This document shows positions 1 to 8,171 of a stretch of 64,000 bases of DNA, one piece after another. The DNA is taken from the NCBI RefSeq assembly GCF_000426465.1, contig NZ_AUFK01000009.1, positions 434,001 to 498,000 of the forward strand, written 5' to 3'. The stretch comes from Epilithonimonas caeni DSM 17710 (GTDB lineage Bacteria; Bacteroidota; Bacteroidia; Flavobacteriales; Weeksellaceae). The translations under genes and the position numbers were made by a program. The notes beneath the pieces are model-generated. The model saw only the letters and a list, made by a program, of their open reading frames with translations, was not told the origin of the DNA and made no database searches. Positions within the stretch are counted from its first letter, which is position 1. The number at the start of each line of letters is the position of its first letter.

Positions 1-3000
1 AAATAATAACCGGCAAATTTTCCAGGCCTTCATGGCTTTTTATCCTTTCAACGATCTGATAGCTGTTTCCTCTTGCTGAACCCACATCAACGATCACACA
101 ATCCACATTATCTTTTTGAAAAGCTTTTACACTGTCCTCCACATTGTTTTCTACAGACAAGGATATGCTGTAATTACTAAGAAAATAAGATAAAGCTTTT
201 GCGTGTTGGGCGTTTTCCTCTACAATCAATACTTTTTGCGGCGATCGTTTCAATGCATCTTCAATTTTTTTGAATACATTGTTCATTTCTTCCATTGCTA
301 CCGGTTTATTAATAAAATCAATAGCACCTCTCATCAGACTTTCTCTTTTGGCTTGTAGAGAGGACATCATGTGGACCGGGATAGGTTTTGTCTGGCTATT
401 TGTTTTTAATTCGTTCATAACCTGCCATCCATCTTTAACCGGTAGCTGAATATCAAGCAGGATGGCCGCAGGCTTATATTCCAATGCGGCAGAAAGTGCA
501 TAATCTCCTCTTACAACTACAACGGCTTTGTAATCGTTAACATGCGCATATTTCAAAAGTGCTTTTGCAAAATGTGTATCATCTTCAATTATCAAAATGA
601 CCTTATCTCCTTTGGAGATATTATTTCGATCATCCTCAATCTCTTCAGGAATTTCCAGATGAGCTATTGAAGCTATATTTTCATCATCTGTTTCAATTAT
701 TGCTTTAATATCTTCTACATCCTGGGAAATAACTTCTATCAAACTTTGTTCGGCAGAAATGATCTCTGAAGAATCTAACGGTTCTTTCGGGATAATCAGG
801 CTAAAGTTACTTCCTTCGCCTAATTGGCTTTCAAGTGTAATTTTCCCACCTAGAAGTTTCGCAAGTTCACGACTGATGGAAAGTCCCAACCCCGTTCCTC
901 CAAATTTTCTTTGCGTAGAACCATCAGCCTGCTGAAAAGCTTCGAATATCAGTTTCTGTTTCTCCTCAGGAATTCCCATTCCAGTATCTTTTACGGAGAA
1001 AACAATATAGTCGGAATTTTTAGGACATTCATAGATATTAAGGTCTACTGAACCTTCTTTGGTAAATTTGAAAGCATTTGAAAGTAAATTCCTTAATACC
1101 TGGTCTAATCTTAAGCGATCGGTATTTATAGTTTTATTTATAGAATCATCAAGATTTACATTGAATTGCACGCCTCTTTCGTTGACAATCGGCATAAAGA
1201 GGTTCTTGAGGTCCCTGGTAACATCCTCCAGTAAGACTTTTTCGTTCACCAGATTCATTTTTCCGGATTCTATCTTCGCAAGATCCAGTATCTCATCTAT
1301 CAATGTCAGGAGACTTGTCCCTGAGCTTTGAATTACTTTTGCTGATTCTATCTGGTCTTCGGTGAGATTCTCTTCCGGGTTTTCTGCCATTAAACGAGAT
1401 AGTAACAATATGGAATTAAGCGGTGTTCTTAATTCGTGCGACATATTTGCCAAGAACTCTGATTTGTATTGAGTACTAAGTGCCAATTCTTCTGCTTTCT
1501 TCTGGATCTCAATATTTCGTTCAGCAATTAGATGATTTTTTTCCTCTAATGCTTTTGAGCGCTCCTCTAGTTCGGTATTGGTTTGTAAAAGTTCTTCCTG
1601 CTGAACTCTCAGCTCTTCTTCCGAAGCCTGAAGTTTTTGAGTCTGCGCTTCCAATTCTGTATTGAGATTTTCCAATTCTGCATGCTGGACCTGCAATTCT
1701 TCTGACTGTGCCTGCGTTTCTTCCAACAAGCGCTGCTCTTTCTCCCTTCCTTTGGCTGCGCTTAGGGCAATTGCAATATTTCTGGCACCTTCATTGAAAT
1801 AATTGATTTTAGCTTCATCAAAATTATGTGTAGCACCCAGCTCCAACACCCCGAAAGTTTGTCTCCCGAGTATAATAGGAATTAGAATTATTCCATTGAT
1901 TTTGATCTTACTGCTTGCAAAGCTTGCTACAAAATCTTTATCATCAAGATCATTGAATACAGCTGTATTTTCATTCACAAAGGCTTGTCCAACCATCCCT
2001 TCGCCTGGTAAAAAGCTTTTTTTCATATGTTCTTCAAGACCAGAGGCATTATATAATTTCAGTCTCTCATCTTCATAAAGATATATAGCTCCGTTGACAC
2101 AATCTGCGTAAGAAATAAAATGGTCCAGCGCATTATCCGTAACCTCTTTTACGGTTTTGTTGCCAACAAGGGATTCATTCAATAATACCAATCCTTTTTG
2201 TCTCCATTCGCTTTCATTGATCTGTTCAAAAGAAGTCTTCAAAGACAGGGTCATATGATTGAGAGATTCTACGATATCCCCCAGTTCATCTTCTCCACCA
2301 TCAGAAAGCTTTACATCATAATCCCCGCTTGCAACTCTACTTGCAACTTGCTTAATGATGCTTACTCTCTTAGAGATCTCCAGATCTTTAGCTGTAAGTT
2401 CTTTTTCAAGTTTATCTCTTCTGATGAGATCGCTCCTTAGTTTAGTATAAAAGAAAATCGTAACGATCACCGCAGCAAGCGCAGAAAAAATAATGAATAA
2501 AACCGTGGTATTGGAAGAGTTGTTAAGTGCCTTATTTTTGATCACCAATTGACTTTCTTCATATTTGACAAAGTCGGCAACAATCTGTCTGCATTTGTCC
2601 ATATAGACCTTGCTGGAAGTTATCTGTTCCTGTGTCATCAATAATCCATTGCGTCTATTGATCACAAACTGTCTCAGATTTTCCATGCTATTATTGGCAT
2701 TCTGCTGCAGATCCTCTACTCTTTTCAATTGCAGCTTATCTGTTATTTCTATTTCTTTTGCTCTATTTATTGCTTGTGTGTACTCAGAAACACTTCGGTT
2801 GTAAGGTTCCAGGAAAGATTCTCTCCCGGTCAGCTGGTAACCCCTGTTTCCTGTCTCGGCATCCAAAAGAGCTATCAGAACATCCTTAACTGCAGTTATA
2901 GAGCGGCGGCTCTGAGAGGATCTTTCCCGATTTTCCATCTGGTTCTGGATACTCAGATATGAAGCTAATGAACTGGCAAGCAATATCAAAAGAGATAGAC

Positions 3001-3040
3001 CAACACCGAACTGCAGATTACGTATAATTTTTTTTGGCAT
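1..3040 (-). CDS. Hybrid sensor histidine kinase/response regulator (CHASE3-HAMP-GAF-HisKA-HATPase-REC-REC), 3' end outside window
   Basis: Membrane histidine kinase with C-terminal receivers, read by translating the minus strand from the ATG at 3040; about 1013 codons are visible and the stop lies before base 1. In order: TM segment (about residues 8-30), a CHASE3-type sensor region containing LLDAETGNRGYQLTG, a second TM (about 172-196), HAMP, GAF (about 290-425), a long Glu/Gln-rich coiled coil, HisKA with MSHELRTPLNS (His535), HATPase with LLSNAFKF, DTGMGIP and GTGLGLSIS motifs, then a receiver with LLDIQLPVKDG (Asp863) and the start of a second receiver (about 934 onward). It begins 4 nt after the stop of the upstream kinase gene, so the two are co-transcribed. 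No DNA-binding output domain is visible; the signal is unknown. Family assignment is secure, the ligand is not. Confidence 0.9.
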   Translation of the reverse strand, partial: MPKKIIRNLQFGVGLSLLILLASSLASYLSIQNQMENRERSSQSRRSITAVKDVLIALLDAETGNRGYQLTGRESFLEPYNRSVSEYTQAINRAKEIEITDKLQLKRVEDLQQNANNSMENLRQFVINRRNGLLMTQEQITSSKVYMDKCRQIVADFVKYEESQLVIKNKALNNSSNTTVLFIIFSALAAVIVTIFFYTKLRSDLIRRDKLEKELTAKDLEISKRVSIIKQVASRVASGDYDVKLSDGGEDELGDIVESLNHMTLSLKTSFEQINESEWRQKGLVLLNESLVGNKTVKEVTDNALDHFISYADCVNGAIYLYEDERLKLYNASGLEEHMKKSFLPGEGMVGQAFVNENTAVFNDLDDKDFVASFASSKIKINGIILIPIILGRQTFGVLELGATHNFDEAKINYFNEGARNIAIALSAAKGREKEQRLLEETQAQSEELQVQHAELENLNTELEAQTQKLQASEEELRVQQEELLQTNTELEERSKALEEKNHLIAERNIEIQKKAEELALSTQYKSEFLANMSHELRTPLNSILLLSRLMAENPEENLTEDQIESAKVIQSSGTSLLTLIDEILDLAKIESGKMNLVNEKVLLEDVTRDLKNLFMPIVNERGVQFNVNLDDSINKTINTDRLRLDQVLRNLLSNAFKFTKEGSVDLNIYECPKNSDYIVFSVKDTGMGIPEEKQKLIFEAFQQADGSTQRKFGGTGLGLSISRELAKLLGGKITLESQLGEGSNFSLIIPKEPLDSSEIISAEQSLIEVISQDVEDIKAIIETDDENIASIAHLEIPEEIEDDRNNISKGDKVILIIEDDTHFAKALLKYAHVNDYKAVVVVRGDYALSAALEYKPAAILLDIQLPVKDGWQVMNELKTNSQTKPIPVHMMSSLQAKRESLMRGAIDFINKPVAMEEMNNVFKKIEDALKRSPQKVLIVEENAQHAKALSYFLSNYSISLSVENNVEDSVKAFQKDNVDCVIVDVGSARGNSYQIVERIKSHEGLENLPVII

Positions 3041-3044
3041 ACGA

Positions 3045-4514
3045 TTAATTTAATGGTAATGTAAAATAGAATGTGGAGCCTTCGTTGACCTCACTGGAAA
3101 CACCGATAGTTCCATCGTGCTGCTCAATGATCTCAGAACATATGAATAGGCCAATCCCAAGGCCTTGAAATTGTACTGAAGATTCTTCCACACGATAGAA
3201 TTTTTGAAATACGGAAGGCTGTTTATATTCCGGGATCCCAATTCCGAAATCTGTTACACTCACTCGGACATTTTCTTCATCAATGAAGGTAGAAACAAAG
3301 ATCTGATGATTGTCAGGAGAATATTTGATGGCGTTACTTAAAAAATTGAGCAACACCTGTTCTATTCTCATTTCATCGAGAGGAATCAAAATATCAGGCT
3401 TTGGCCCGTGGCGTTCAATATTTATCTTATTGCTATCATGTGTTTGTAAGATCGTGTCAATTGAATTTTGAATGACAGATTCAAGATTGGTAGGTTTCTT
3501 ATTGATTTTCAGTTTACCATTTTCGATTTTGGAAACATCAAGAAGATCGGTAATCAAACTGTTAAGTTTCTCGATCTGGGTAAGAACTTTGTCCACATAA
3601 GTTTTTTCCGGACTTTCCGGATCGAATTTAAGCTTACGGTCCATCAGCTGAACATAGGCTTTTATACTTGTCAAAGGTGTTTTCAGTTCGTGGCTTGCAA
3701 TACTCAAAAACTCATCTTTTTCCTTCTCTACTTTCTTTTGATCATCGATATCTGTAAAAGTCCCCACCCAGTTTTTAATGGTTTCATTTTCAAAGACAGG
3801 TGTCATTCTAAGCAGATGGTATCTAAAGCTGTTGGATCGCAAATGTTTGATCCTAATCTCTAGTTCAAGTGGTTTATGTTTCTTTTTGGACCTTTCAAAC
3901 TCTTTCAAAATATCTTTGTCATCAACATGAGTTTCCGGGAACAAAGATTTGGAATTAGAATAATCATACCATTTTGCATTCACGAATGTCACTTGACCGT
4001 CTTTGTCCAAAGTAAAGGCAATCTGCGGCAAAGCTTCCAGCATCAGATGAAAATGATCGATCTCCGATTTCATCACTACCTGGGATTCTCTTCTGCCTTT
4101 CACTTCCAATTCCAGATTCTGATGATTTTTTTTAAGCGCCAGACTATTTTCCTGAAGATTATAAAAGGTTTTAACTTTTAGCATCAAGATCTCCGGGTCG
4201 ATCGGTTTTGTAACATAATCAATCCCTCCAGATGCATAACCTTTTGCTATGAATTGTTTTTCCGTATTGACCGCAGAAAGAAAAATGATAGGAATGTCTT
4301 TGGTCTTACTATATCCTGCAAAGCTTTCCGCCACTTCAAAACCATCCATTCCGGGCATCTGAACATCAAGAATGATCAAGAAATAATTATTTTTTAGCGC
4401 TTTCCCTAATGCTTCTTCGCCTGATTCTGCTGTATCAATTTTAAAACCTTGAGATTCTAATAGCTTTTTTAAAGAATAAATATTGTTTTTATTATCATCA
4501 ACTATTAAAATCAT
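3045..4514 (-). CDS. Response regulator-PAS-histidine kinase hybrid (489 aa)
   Basis: Cytosolic histidine kinase with an N-terminal receiver. Seen in sequence: receiver 1-120 with acidic pair near residue 6, phospho-acceptor Asp50 in LIILDVQMPGMDGF and Lys103 in TKP; a linker helix; a PAS-like region about 150-260; HisKA with SIASHELKTPLTS (His275); HATPase with NFLSNAIKYSP (Asn394), DFGIGIP and GLGIGLFICS. There is no TM segment, so input probably comes through phosphorylation of the receiver. It is the first gene of a two-gene operon with the larger CHASE3 kinase 4 nt downstream, which suggests the two form a phosphorelay (inference). Upstream 4515-4667 is AT-rich leader DNA. Confidence 0.92.
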   Translation of the reverse strand: MILIVDDNKNNIYSLKKLLESQGFKIDTAESGEEALGKALKNNYFLIILDVQMPGMDGFEVAESFAGYSKTKDIPIIFLSAVNTEKQFIAKGYASGGIDYVTKPIDPEILMLKVKTFYNLQENSLALKKNHQNLELEVKGRRESQVVMKSEIDHFHLMLEALPQIAFTLDKDGQVTFVNAKWYDYSNSKSLFPETHVDDKDILKEFERSKKKHKPLELEIRIKHLRSNSFRYHLLRMTPVFENETIKNWVGTFTDIDDQKKVEKEKDEFLSIASHELKTPLTSIKAYVQLMDRKLKFDPESPEKTYVDKVLTQIEKLNSLITDLLDVSKIENGKLKINKKPTNLESVIQNSIDTILQTHDSNKINIERHGPKPDILIPLDEMRIEQVLLNFLSNAIKYSPDNHQIFVSTFIDEENVRVSVTDFGIGIPEYKQPSVFQKFYRVEESSVQFQGLGIGLFICSEIIEQHDGTIGVSSEVNEGSTFYFTLPLN

Positions 4515-4667
4515 AAGACAAATATTGTAGGTGGGTAATTTCTCGTTTCATTAATTTCAAAAATAATGAGATTTTTTTTAGTAGAACACAATTTTTAAAT
4601 ATTTATAAATATTGTGCTAAATAGAAGCCCATGATTTGTTTCTCATTAAGCTAATAACAGATTGTCC

Positions 4668-4898
4668 TCATGCACTTTGTGAAGGAGCATAAGTATTTTG
4701 GTAAACATTAAAACTCGCCAATTTATTATTCTGCTGAATGTAGGTGATCTCTACTAAAAAAGATCCAAGTTTATAAATAACGAAACGTAAATCACTCTTT
4801 GAACTTTCGTTAATAATCTGACCTTGTGTAGTCACCAATTGACATTGATCCTGAGATGACAAATTTTTAAAATCAAAATAAGAGATTTCTGTATCCAT
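4668..4898 (-). CDS. Small conserved-looking hypothetical protein (76 aa)
   Basis: Not recognised as a named family. The frame can be extended upstream to an ATG at 4946 (92 aa), but the ATG at 4898 gives a compact protein starting MDTEISYFDFKNLSSQD, which looks like a natural N-terminus. It is soluble, with no signal peptide, TM or cysteine motif, and a likely beta-rich core (RFVIYKLGSFLVEITYI). The coding strand has no larger competing gene and codon use resembles that of its neighbours. It is separated from the kinases by 153 nt and diverges from the stress operon at 5395, with a Crp-type palindrome in the shared spacer. Real gene likely; function unknown. Confidence 0.55.
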   Translation of the reverse strand: MDTEISYFDFKNLSSQDQCQLVTTQGQIINESSKSDLRFVIYKLGSFLVEITYIQQNNKLASFNVYQNTYAPSQSA

Positions 4899-4946
4899 AA
4901 TTATAGTTTTGAAATTTGAAAAGACACTATACAATTTCTTTACCAT

Positions 4947-5394
4947 TCGAAATAAATAATCAATAAAAATATTTAAATATGATTGTAATTGCTCTTTTAG
5001 AACATTAGCTATATAATCTTTTTATTTTTATGACTTTCCAAAGTATAGAGATCCTTATAGTATCCTTGTATCTTTAGTATTCCATGATCTTTTTGGTTAT
5101 CAATAAAGAAATTACAATGTCTTTCGCCAAAACAACTTTTCTGCCAAAGATCCGGCACTCAGAATCTATCATATTAAAATTTTGATTATAATATTTATGA
5201 CTCCGGTCATAAAACAATTAACAATACCAACACCGGTTAACGCCCATATATACTACCAAAAGAAGATGTTTTCGAATAATTTCCTGTTCGAATAGAAATT
5301 TAAAAAGATAATTGAAAAAAATCTGGATCTGTTGGATTTACAACTCATTTTTCAGTTAGCACATTATTTGTAACTATTTCGAAAAATAAAAAAA
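4947..5394. other. Divergent intergenic region with one Crp/Fnr-type palindrome
   Basis: AT-rich 448-nt spacer between the small hypothetical gene (minus) and the SDR gene (plus). The only clear structure is the perfect 8-4-8 palindrome at 5194-5213. No RNA gene, terminator or coding frame was convincing. Confidence 0.6.
5194..5213. promoter_or_regulatory. Crp/Fnr-type palindromic operator, copy 1
   Basis: TTTATGACTCCGGTCATAAA: both 8-nt arms are perfectly complementary around a 4-nt centre. The 5-4-5 core (ATGAC-N4-GTCAT) has the same geometry as Fnr sites. Near-identical copies occur at 13911-13930 and 15382-15401, next to two Crp/Fnr genes. It lies 181 nt upstream of the SDR start codon and about 295 nt upstream of the small hypothetical gene. 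Regulator identity is inferred. Confidence 0.65.
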
Positions 5395-6258
5395 ATGGAA
5401 AAAGAAGCTAAAAAGAAAATTAGACCCCAACAAAAACAGAAACGACCGGGATCGGAAAAGAATATGAGCCCAATTCCCGAGACTGAACCGATAAAATATC
5501 CGAAAGAAGGAAAATTAAAAAATAAAGTAGCATTGATCACAGGTGGCGACAGCGGAATTGGAAAGGCAATAGCGTTGCTGTTTGCGAAAGAAGGTGCAGA
5601 TATTATCATAGCCTACCTAAGTGAAACAAAAGATGCCAGACAAACTAAAAAAGAAGTGGAAGCCTTTTCAAGAAAATGCACTTTGATAAAAGGTGACCTC
5701 GGAAAAGAAAACCACTGTAAAAAGGTTGTTCAGGATACGATAAAAGCCCATGGGAAAATCGATATTATTGTGAACAATGCTGCTCTGCATTGGGAAGCGG
5801 AGTCGATTGAAAAAATCTCCACAGAACAATTGTTAAAAACATTTCAGAATAATTTTTTTTCTTATTTCTGGATCACAAAGTATGCAATGCCATATCTAAA
5901 AAAAGGCGCAAGCATCATCAATACATCTTCCGTCACAGCCTACAGGGGAAGCCCGCAACTTATCGATTATTCTGCAACCAAAGGTGCCATTATTTCCTTT
6001 ACGAGAAGTCTGTCTGCAAATCTTGTCGATAAAGGAATCAGAGTGAATGCGGTTGCACCAGGCCCGGTTTGGACGCCATTGATCGCTTCCTCGTTCAAAC
6101 CGAAAAAAAATTCGGAGTTCGGAAGTGATTCGCCCATGAAACGTGCCGGAATGCCCAATGAAATTGCACCAAGTTTCCTTTTTCTCGCCAGCGAAGATTC
6201 CCGCTTCATCAGCGGACAGGTTCTTCATCCGAATGGCGGGGAAATTGTAAATGGATAG
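5395..6258 (+). CDS. SDR family NAD(P)-dependent oxidoreductase, stress-type (287 aa)
   Basis: Short-chain dehydrogenase with an extended hydrophilic N-terminus (first 40 residues rich in Lys, Gln and Pro) typical of the general-stress/glucose-dehydrogenase-like SDR branch. Motifs: TGGDSGIG (49-56) for dinucleotide binding, NNAA (127-130), catalytic Ser in NTSSV, Tyr192 and Lys196 in YSATK, and PGPV after strand 6. Substrate cannot be read from sequence. It is followed after 34 nt by a pyridoxamine-oxidase-fold stress protein, so the pair is probably one operon, ended by the hairpin at 6817. A Crp-type palindrome lies upstream. Cytoplasmic. Confidence 0.9.
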   Translation: MEKEAKKKIRPQQKQKRPGSEKNMSPIPETEPIKYPKEGKLKNKVALITGGDSGIGKAIALLFAKEGADIIIAYLSETKDARQTKKEVEAFSRKCTLIKGDLGKENHCKKVVQDTIKAHGKIDIIVNNAALHWEAESIEKISTEQLLKTFQNNFFSYFWITKYAMPYLKKGASIINTSSVTAYRGSPQLIDYSATKGAIISFTRSLSANLVDKGIRVNAVAPGPVWTPLIASSFKPKKNSEFGSDSPMKRAGMPNEIAPSFLFLASEDSRFISGQVLHPNGGEIVNG

Positions 6259-6292
6259 ATCAATAGTAAACAAACATCAAAAATAAAATATT

Positions 6293-6799
6293 ATGTCTAC
6301 ACAAAATCTCACACATCTGGAAGCCATCAAAAAAATCAAAGAACTGTCGGAAAAAGCTAAAATCTGTATGTTCTGCACAGAACTCGACAGATTGCCCGTA
6401 AATTCCCGGCCAATGAGCTTGCAGGAAACCGATGATAGCGGTAATCTATGGTTCATCAGCAGTGCAACAAGCAACAAGAATTTTGAAATCAAGGAAGACA
6501 GACGCGTTCAGCTTTTCTTTATGAATAACAGTGATTCCGAGTATCTTTCTGTTTATGGCGAAGCTTCCATCTATAAGGACAGATCCACGATTGAAGACAA
6601 ATGGTCGCCAATGGCAAATGCCTGGTTTGACGGAAAACACGACCCAAATGTTTCCATCATCCGAGTGAAACCGAAGGAAACTTATTATTGGGATACGAAA
6701 GCCGGAAAATTGGTTAGCCTTTTAAGCTTTGCCGCAGCTGCAATTTCTGGTACCGAAACCGATAATTCTGATGGTGTTGAAGGAACCGCCACGATTTAA
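6293..6799 (+). CDS. Pyridoxamine 5'-phosphate oxidase-fold family protein, general stress protein 26-like (168 aa)
   Basis: Split-barrel flavin-binding protein of the general stress protein 26 type. Seen: an N-terminal helix, the barrel strands with MCTELDRLPVNSRPM-like substrate side (residues about 24-42), GNLWFISSATSNKN (51-64), VYGEAS, and the C-terminal VKPKETYYWDTKAGK segment characteristic of this subfamily. The family binds FMN or related flavins; true PLP synthesis is unlikely because members of this branch are stress-induced and lack the PdxH length and C-terminal residues. Second gene of the stress operon with the SDR. Confidence 0.87.
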   Translation: MSTQNLTHLEAIKKIKELSEKAKICMFCTELDRLPVNSRPMSLQETDDSGNLWFISSATSNKNFEIKEDRRVQLFFMNNSDSEYLSVYGEASIYKDRSTIEDKWSPMANAWFDGKHDPNVSIIRVKPKETYYWDTKAGKLVSLLSFAAAAISGTETDNSDGVEGTATI

Positions 6800-6816
6800 A
6801 TTAAAATTGATCCTAT

Positions 6817-6851
6817 AAATCTCCAGTAAAATTTTGCTGGAGATTTTTTTT
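6817..6851 (+). terminator. Rho-independent terminator after the stress operon
   Basis: Arms AAATCTCCAG (6817-6826) and CTGGAGATTT (6837-6846) pair over 10 bp and run into a tract of eight T residues (6844-6851). It lies 18 nt after the stop codon of the preceding gene. Confidence 0.85.
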
Positions 6852-6947
6852 GAGGTTAAATTTAATTTGTAAAATATTCAAGAGTCTTGAAAAGAAATAA
6901 TTTGGTCAGTTTTTTGAATATTCAGAAATAACCAATTATTTATTCTT

Positions 6948-7964
6948 TTGAAACTCATTACATTCACAAACAAAGGCATTTATTGTCCTCAAGGAAAATT
7001 CTATATTGACCCGTGGCGACCTGTTGATTTAGCGGTCATTACCCATGGTCACGCCGACCACGCCCGTTGGGGAATGAAGAAATACCTTTGCCATCACTTC
7101 ACAAAACCGATCTTGTACAAAAGAATCAGTGAGGATATCGAATGTCAAAGTGTCGAATATGGCGAAATTCTCAATATCAATGGCGTGAAACTTTCACTTC
7201 ACCCAGCGGGACACATTATCGGTTCAGCTCAGATTCGGCTGGAATATAAGGGCTATGTGAGTGTAATTTCAGGAGATTATAAAATTCAGGACGATGGTTT
7301 GAGTACACCCTTTGAATTGGTAAGATGCAACGAATTTGTTACAGAAAGTACTTTCGGGCTTCCGATTTACAATTGGCTGGAAGTGGATGATTTGAACAAA
7401 AAGATGCAAAGCTGGGTTTTGAGAAATAAAGAAAATCAGAAAACATCAGTGTTCGTCGGTTATTCTTTAGGTAAAGCTCAGCGAATTATGAAAGCCGTGG
7501 AAGGTTTGGGGAAAATCCACGTTCATTACTCCATAGGAAAACTTAATGACGCTTTTGAAACGGTCGGGATTGACTTACCAGACTACGAAATTCCTGATCT
7601 CAGAGAGTCTGTAAAACATCTTCAAAATGAAATTGTCATTGTTCCACCCGCTTTGTTAGATTCTAATGTGATCAAGAAAATCCCGAATCCGGCAACTGCG
7701 ATTTGCTCCGGTTGGATGCAAGTCCGAGGCGCAAGAAGATGGCGAAGTGCAGATGCAGGTTTTGCGATGAGCGATCACGCCGATTGGAAAGGGTTGTTGG
7801 AAGCCGTGAAAGCTACGGAAGCCGAAATTGTTCACGTCACGCATGGGCAAACCGAAGTTTTTTCAAAATATCTAAATGAAATCGGAATTAGATCTGATGT
7901 TGTGGAAACTTTGTATGGCAATGATGATGAAGAGGAAAAAGAAAAAGAGATTATTGAAAATTGA
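6948..7964 (+). CDS. Ligase-associated DNA exonuclease, metallo-beta-lactamase/beta-CASP fold (338 aa)
   Basis: Predicted 5'-3' DNA exonuclease of the ligase-associated repair module (SNM1/beta-CASP relatives). Metal ligands visible as HGHADH (33-38) plus His89 in HPAGH, Asp in ISGDYK, and the late SDHADW motif. Length fits the family. The start is unusual: no in-frame ATG precedes the conserved N-terminus (KLITFTNKGIYCPQG), so translation appears to begin at TTG 6948. It is first of four plus-strand genes (exonuclease, ligase, helicase, PdeM). Family membership is secure; the role in DNA damage response is known mainly from gene co-occurrence. Confidence 0.9.
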   Translation: MKLITFTNKGIYCPQGKFYIDPWRPVDLAVITHGHADHARWGMKKYLCHHFTKPILYKRISEDIECQSVEYGEILNINGVKLSLHPAGHIIGSAQIRLEYKGYVSVISGDYKIQDDGLSTPFELVRCNEFVTESTFGLPIYNWLEVDDLNKKMQSWVLRNKENQKTSVFVGYSLGKAQRIMKAVEGLGKIHVHYSIGKLNDAFETVGIDLPDYEIPDLRESVKHLQNEIVIVPPALLDSNVIKKIPNPATAICSGWMQVRGARRWRSADAGFAMSDHADWKGLLEAVKATEAEIVHVTHGQTEVFSKYLNEIGIRSDVVETLYGNDDEEEKEKEIIEN

Positions 7965-7977
7965 ATGTTTTTTGGAA

Positions 7978-8003
7978 AGCTCCGTAGGAGCGACATGTTT
8001 ATA
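7978..8003 (+). repeat. Short palindromic repeat family E (AGCTCCGTAGGAGCGA type), copy 1
   Basis: AGCTCCGTAGGAGCGACATG followed by TTTATA. The first 14 bases form a hairpin (GCTCC/GGAGC). Related copies on the opposite strand lie at 26578-26602 and 26628-26652. It sits 14 nt after the exonuclease stop codon. Confidence 0.75.
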
Positions 8004-8028
8004 ACAGATTATTAAACACCGAATTGCA

Positions 8029-8095
8029 CGCAGCCCGGCTTGAACGGAACTCTTTTTATGAGAAGGCACGAATAAAAAAGGTAATAGCCGCCATA
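8029..8095 (+). repeat. Palindromic repeat family A (CGCAGCCCGGCTTGA type), copy 1
   Basis: Begins CGCAGCCCGGCTTGAACGGA and continues with CTCTTTTT, then an A-rich arm and a degenerate end (GCCGCC instead of GCTGCC). Same element as 20149-20268, 26741-26821 and 42097-42204. Directly follows the family E copy inside the exonuclease-ligase spacer; about 75 nt remain before the ligase. Confidence 0.75.
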
Positions 8096-8171
8096 AAAAA
8101 TAAAATTTGATATTAGACACAGATGTCCAAAAAGTTATAAAAATACGTTTCGGAAACGCCAATTAAAATGT

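Noticed and set aside
1059-2962. Several plus-strand frames inside the left-end kinase gene
   Set aside because: They are antisense shadows of a kinase frame with full domain motifs on the minus strand.
7872-8162. Minus-strand 96-codon frame over the exonuclease end and spacer
   Set aside because: Lies antisense to the exonuclease end and reads through repeats E and A; no protein features.
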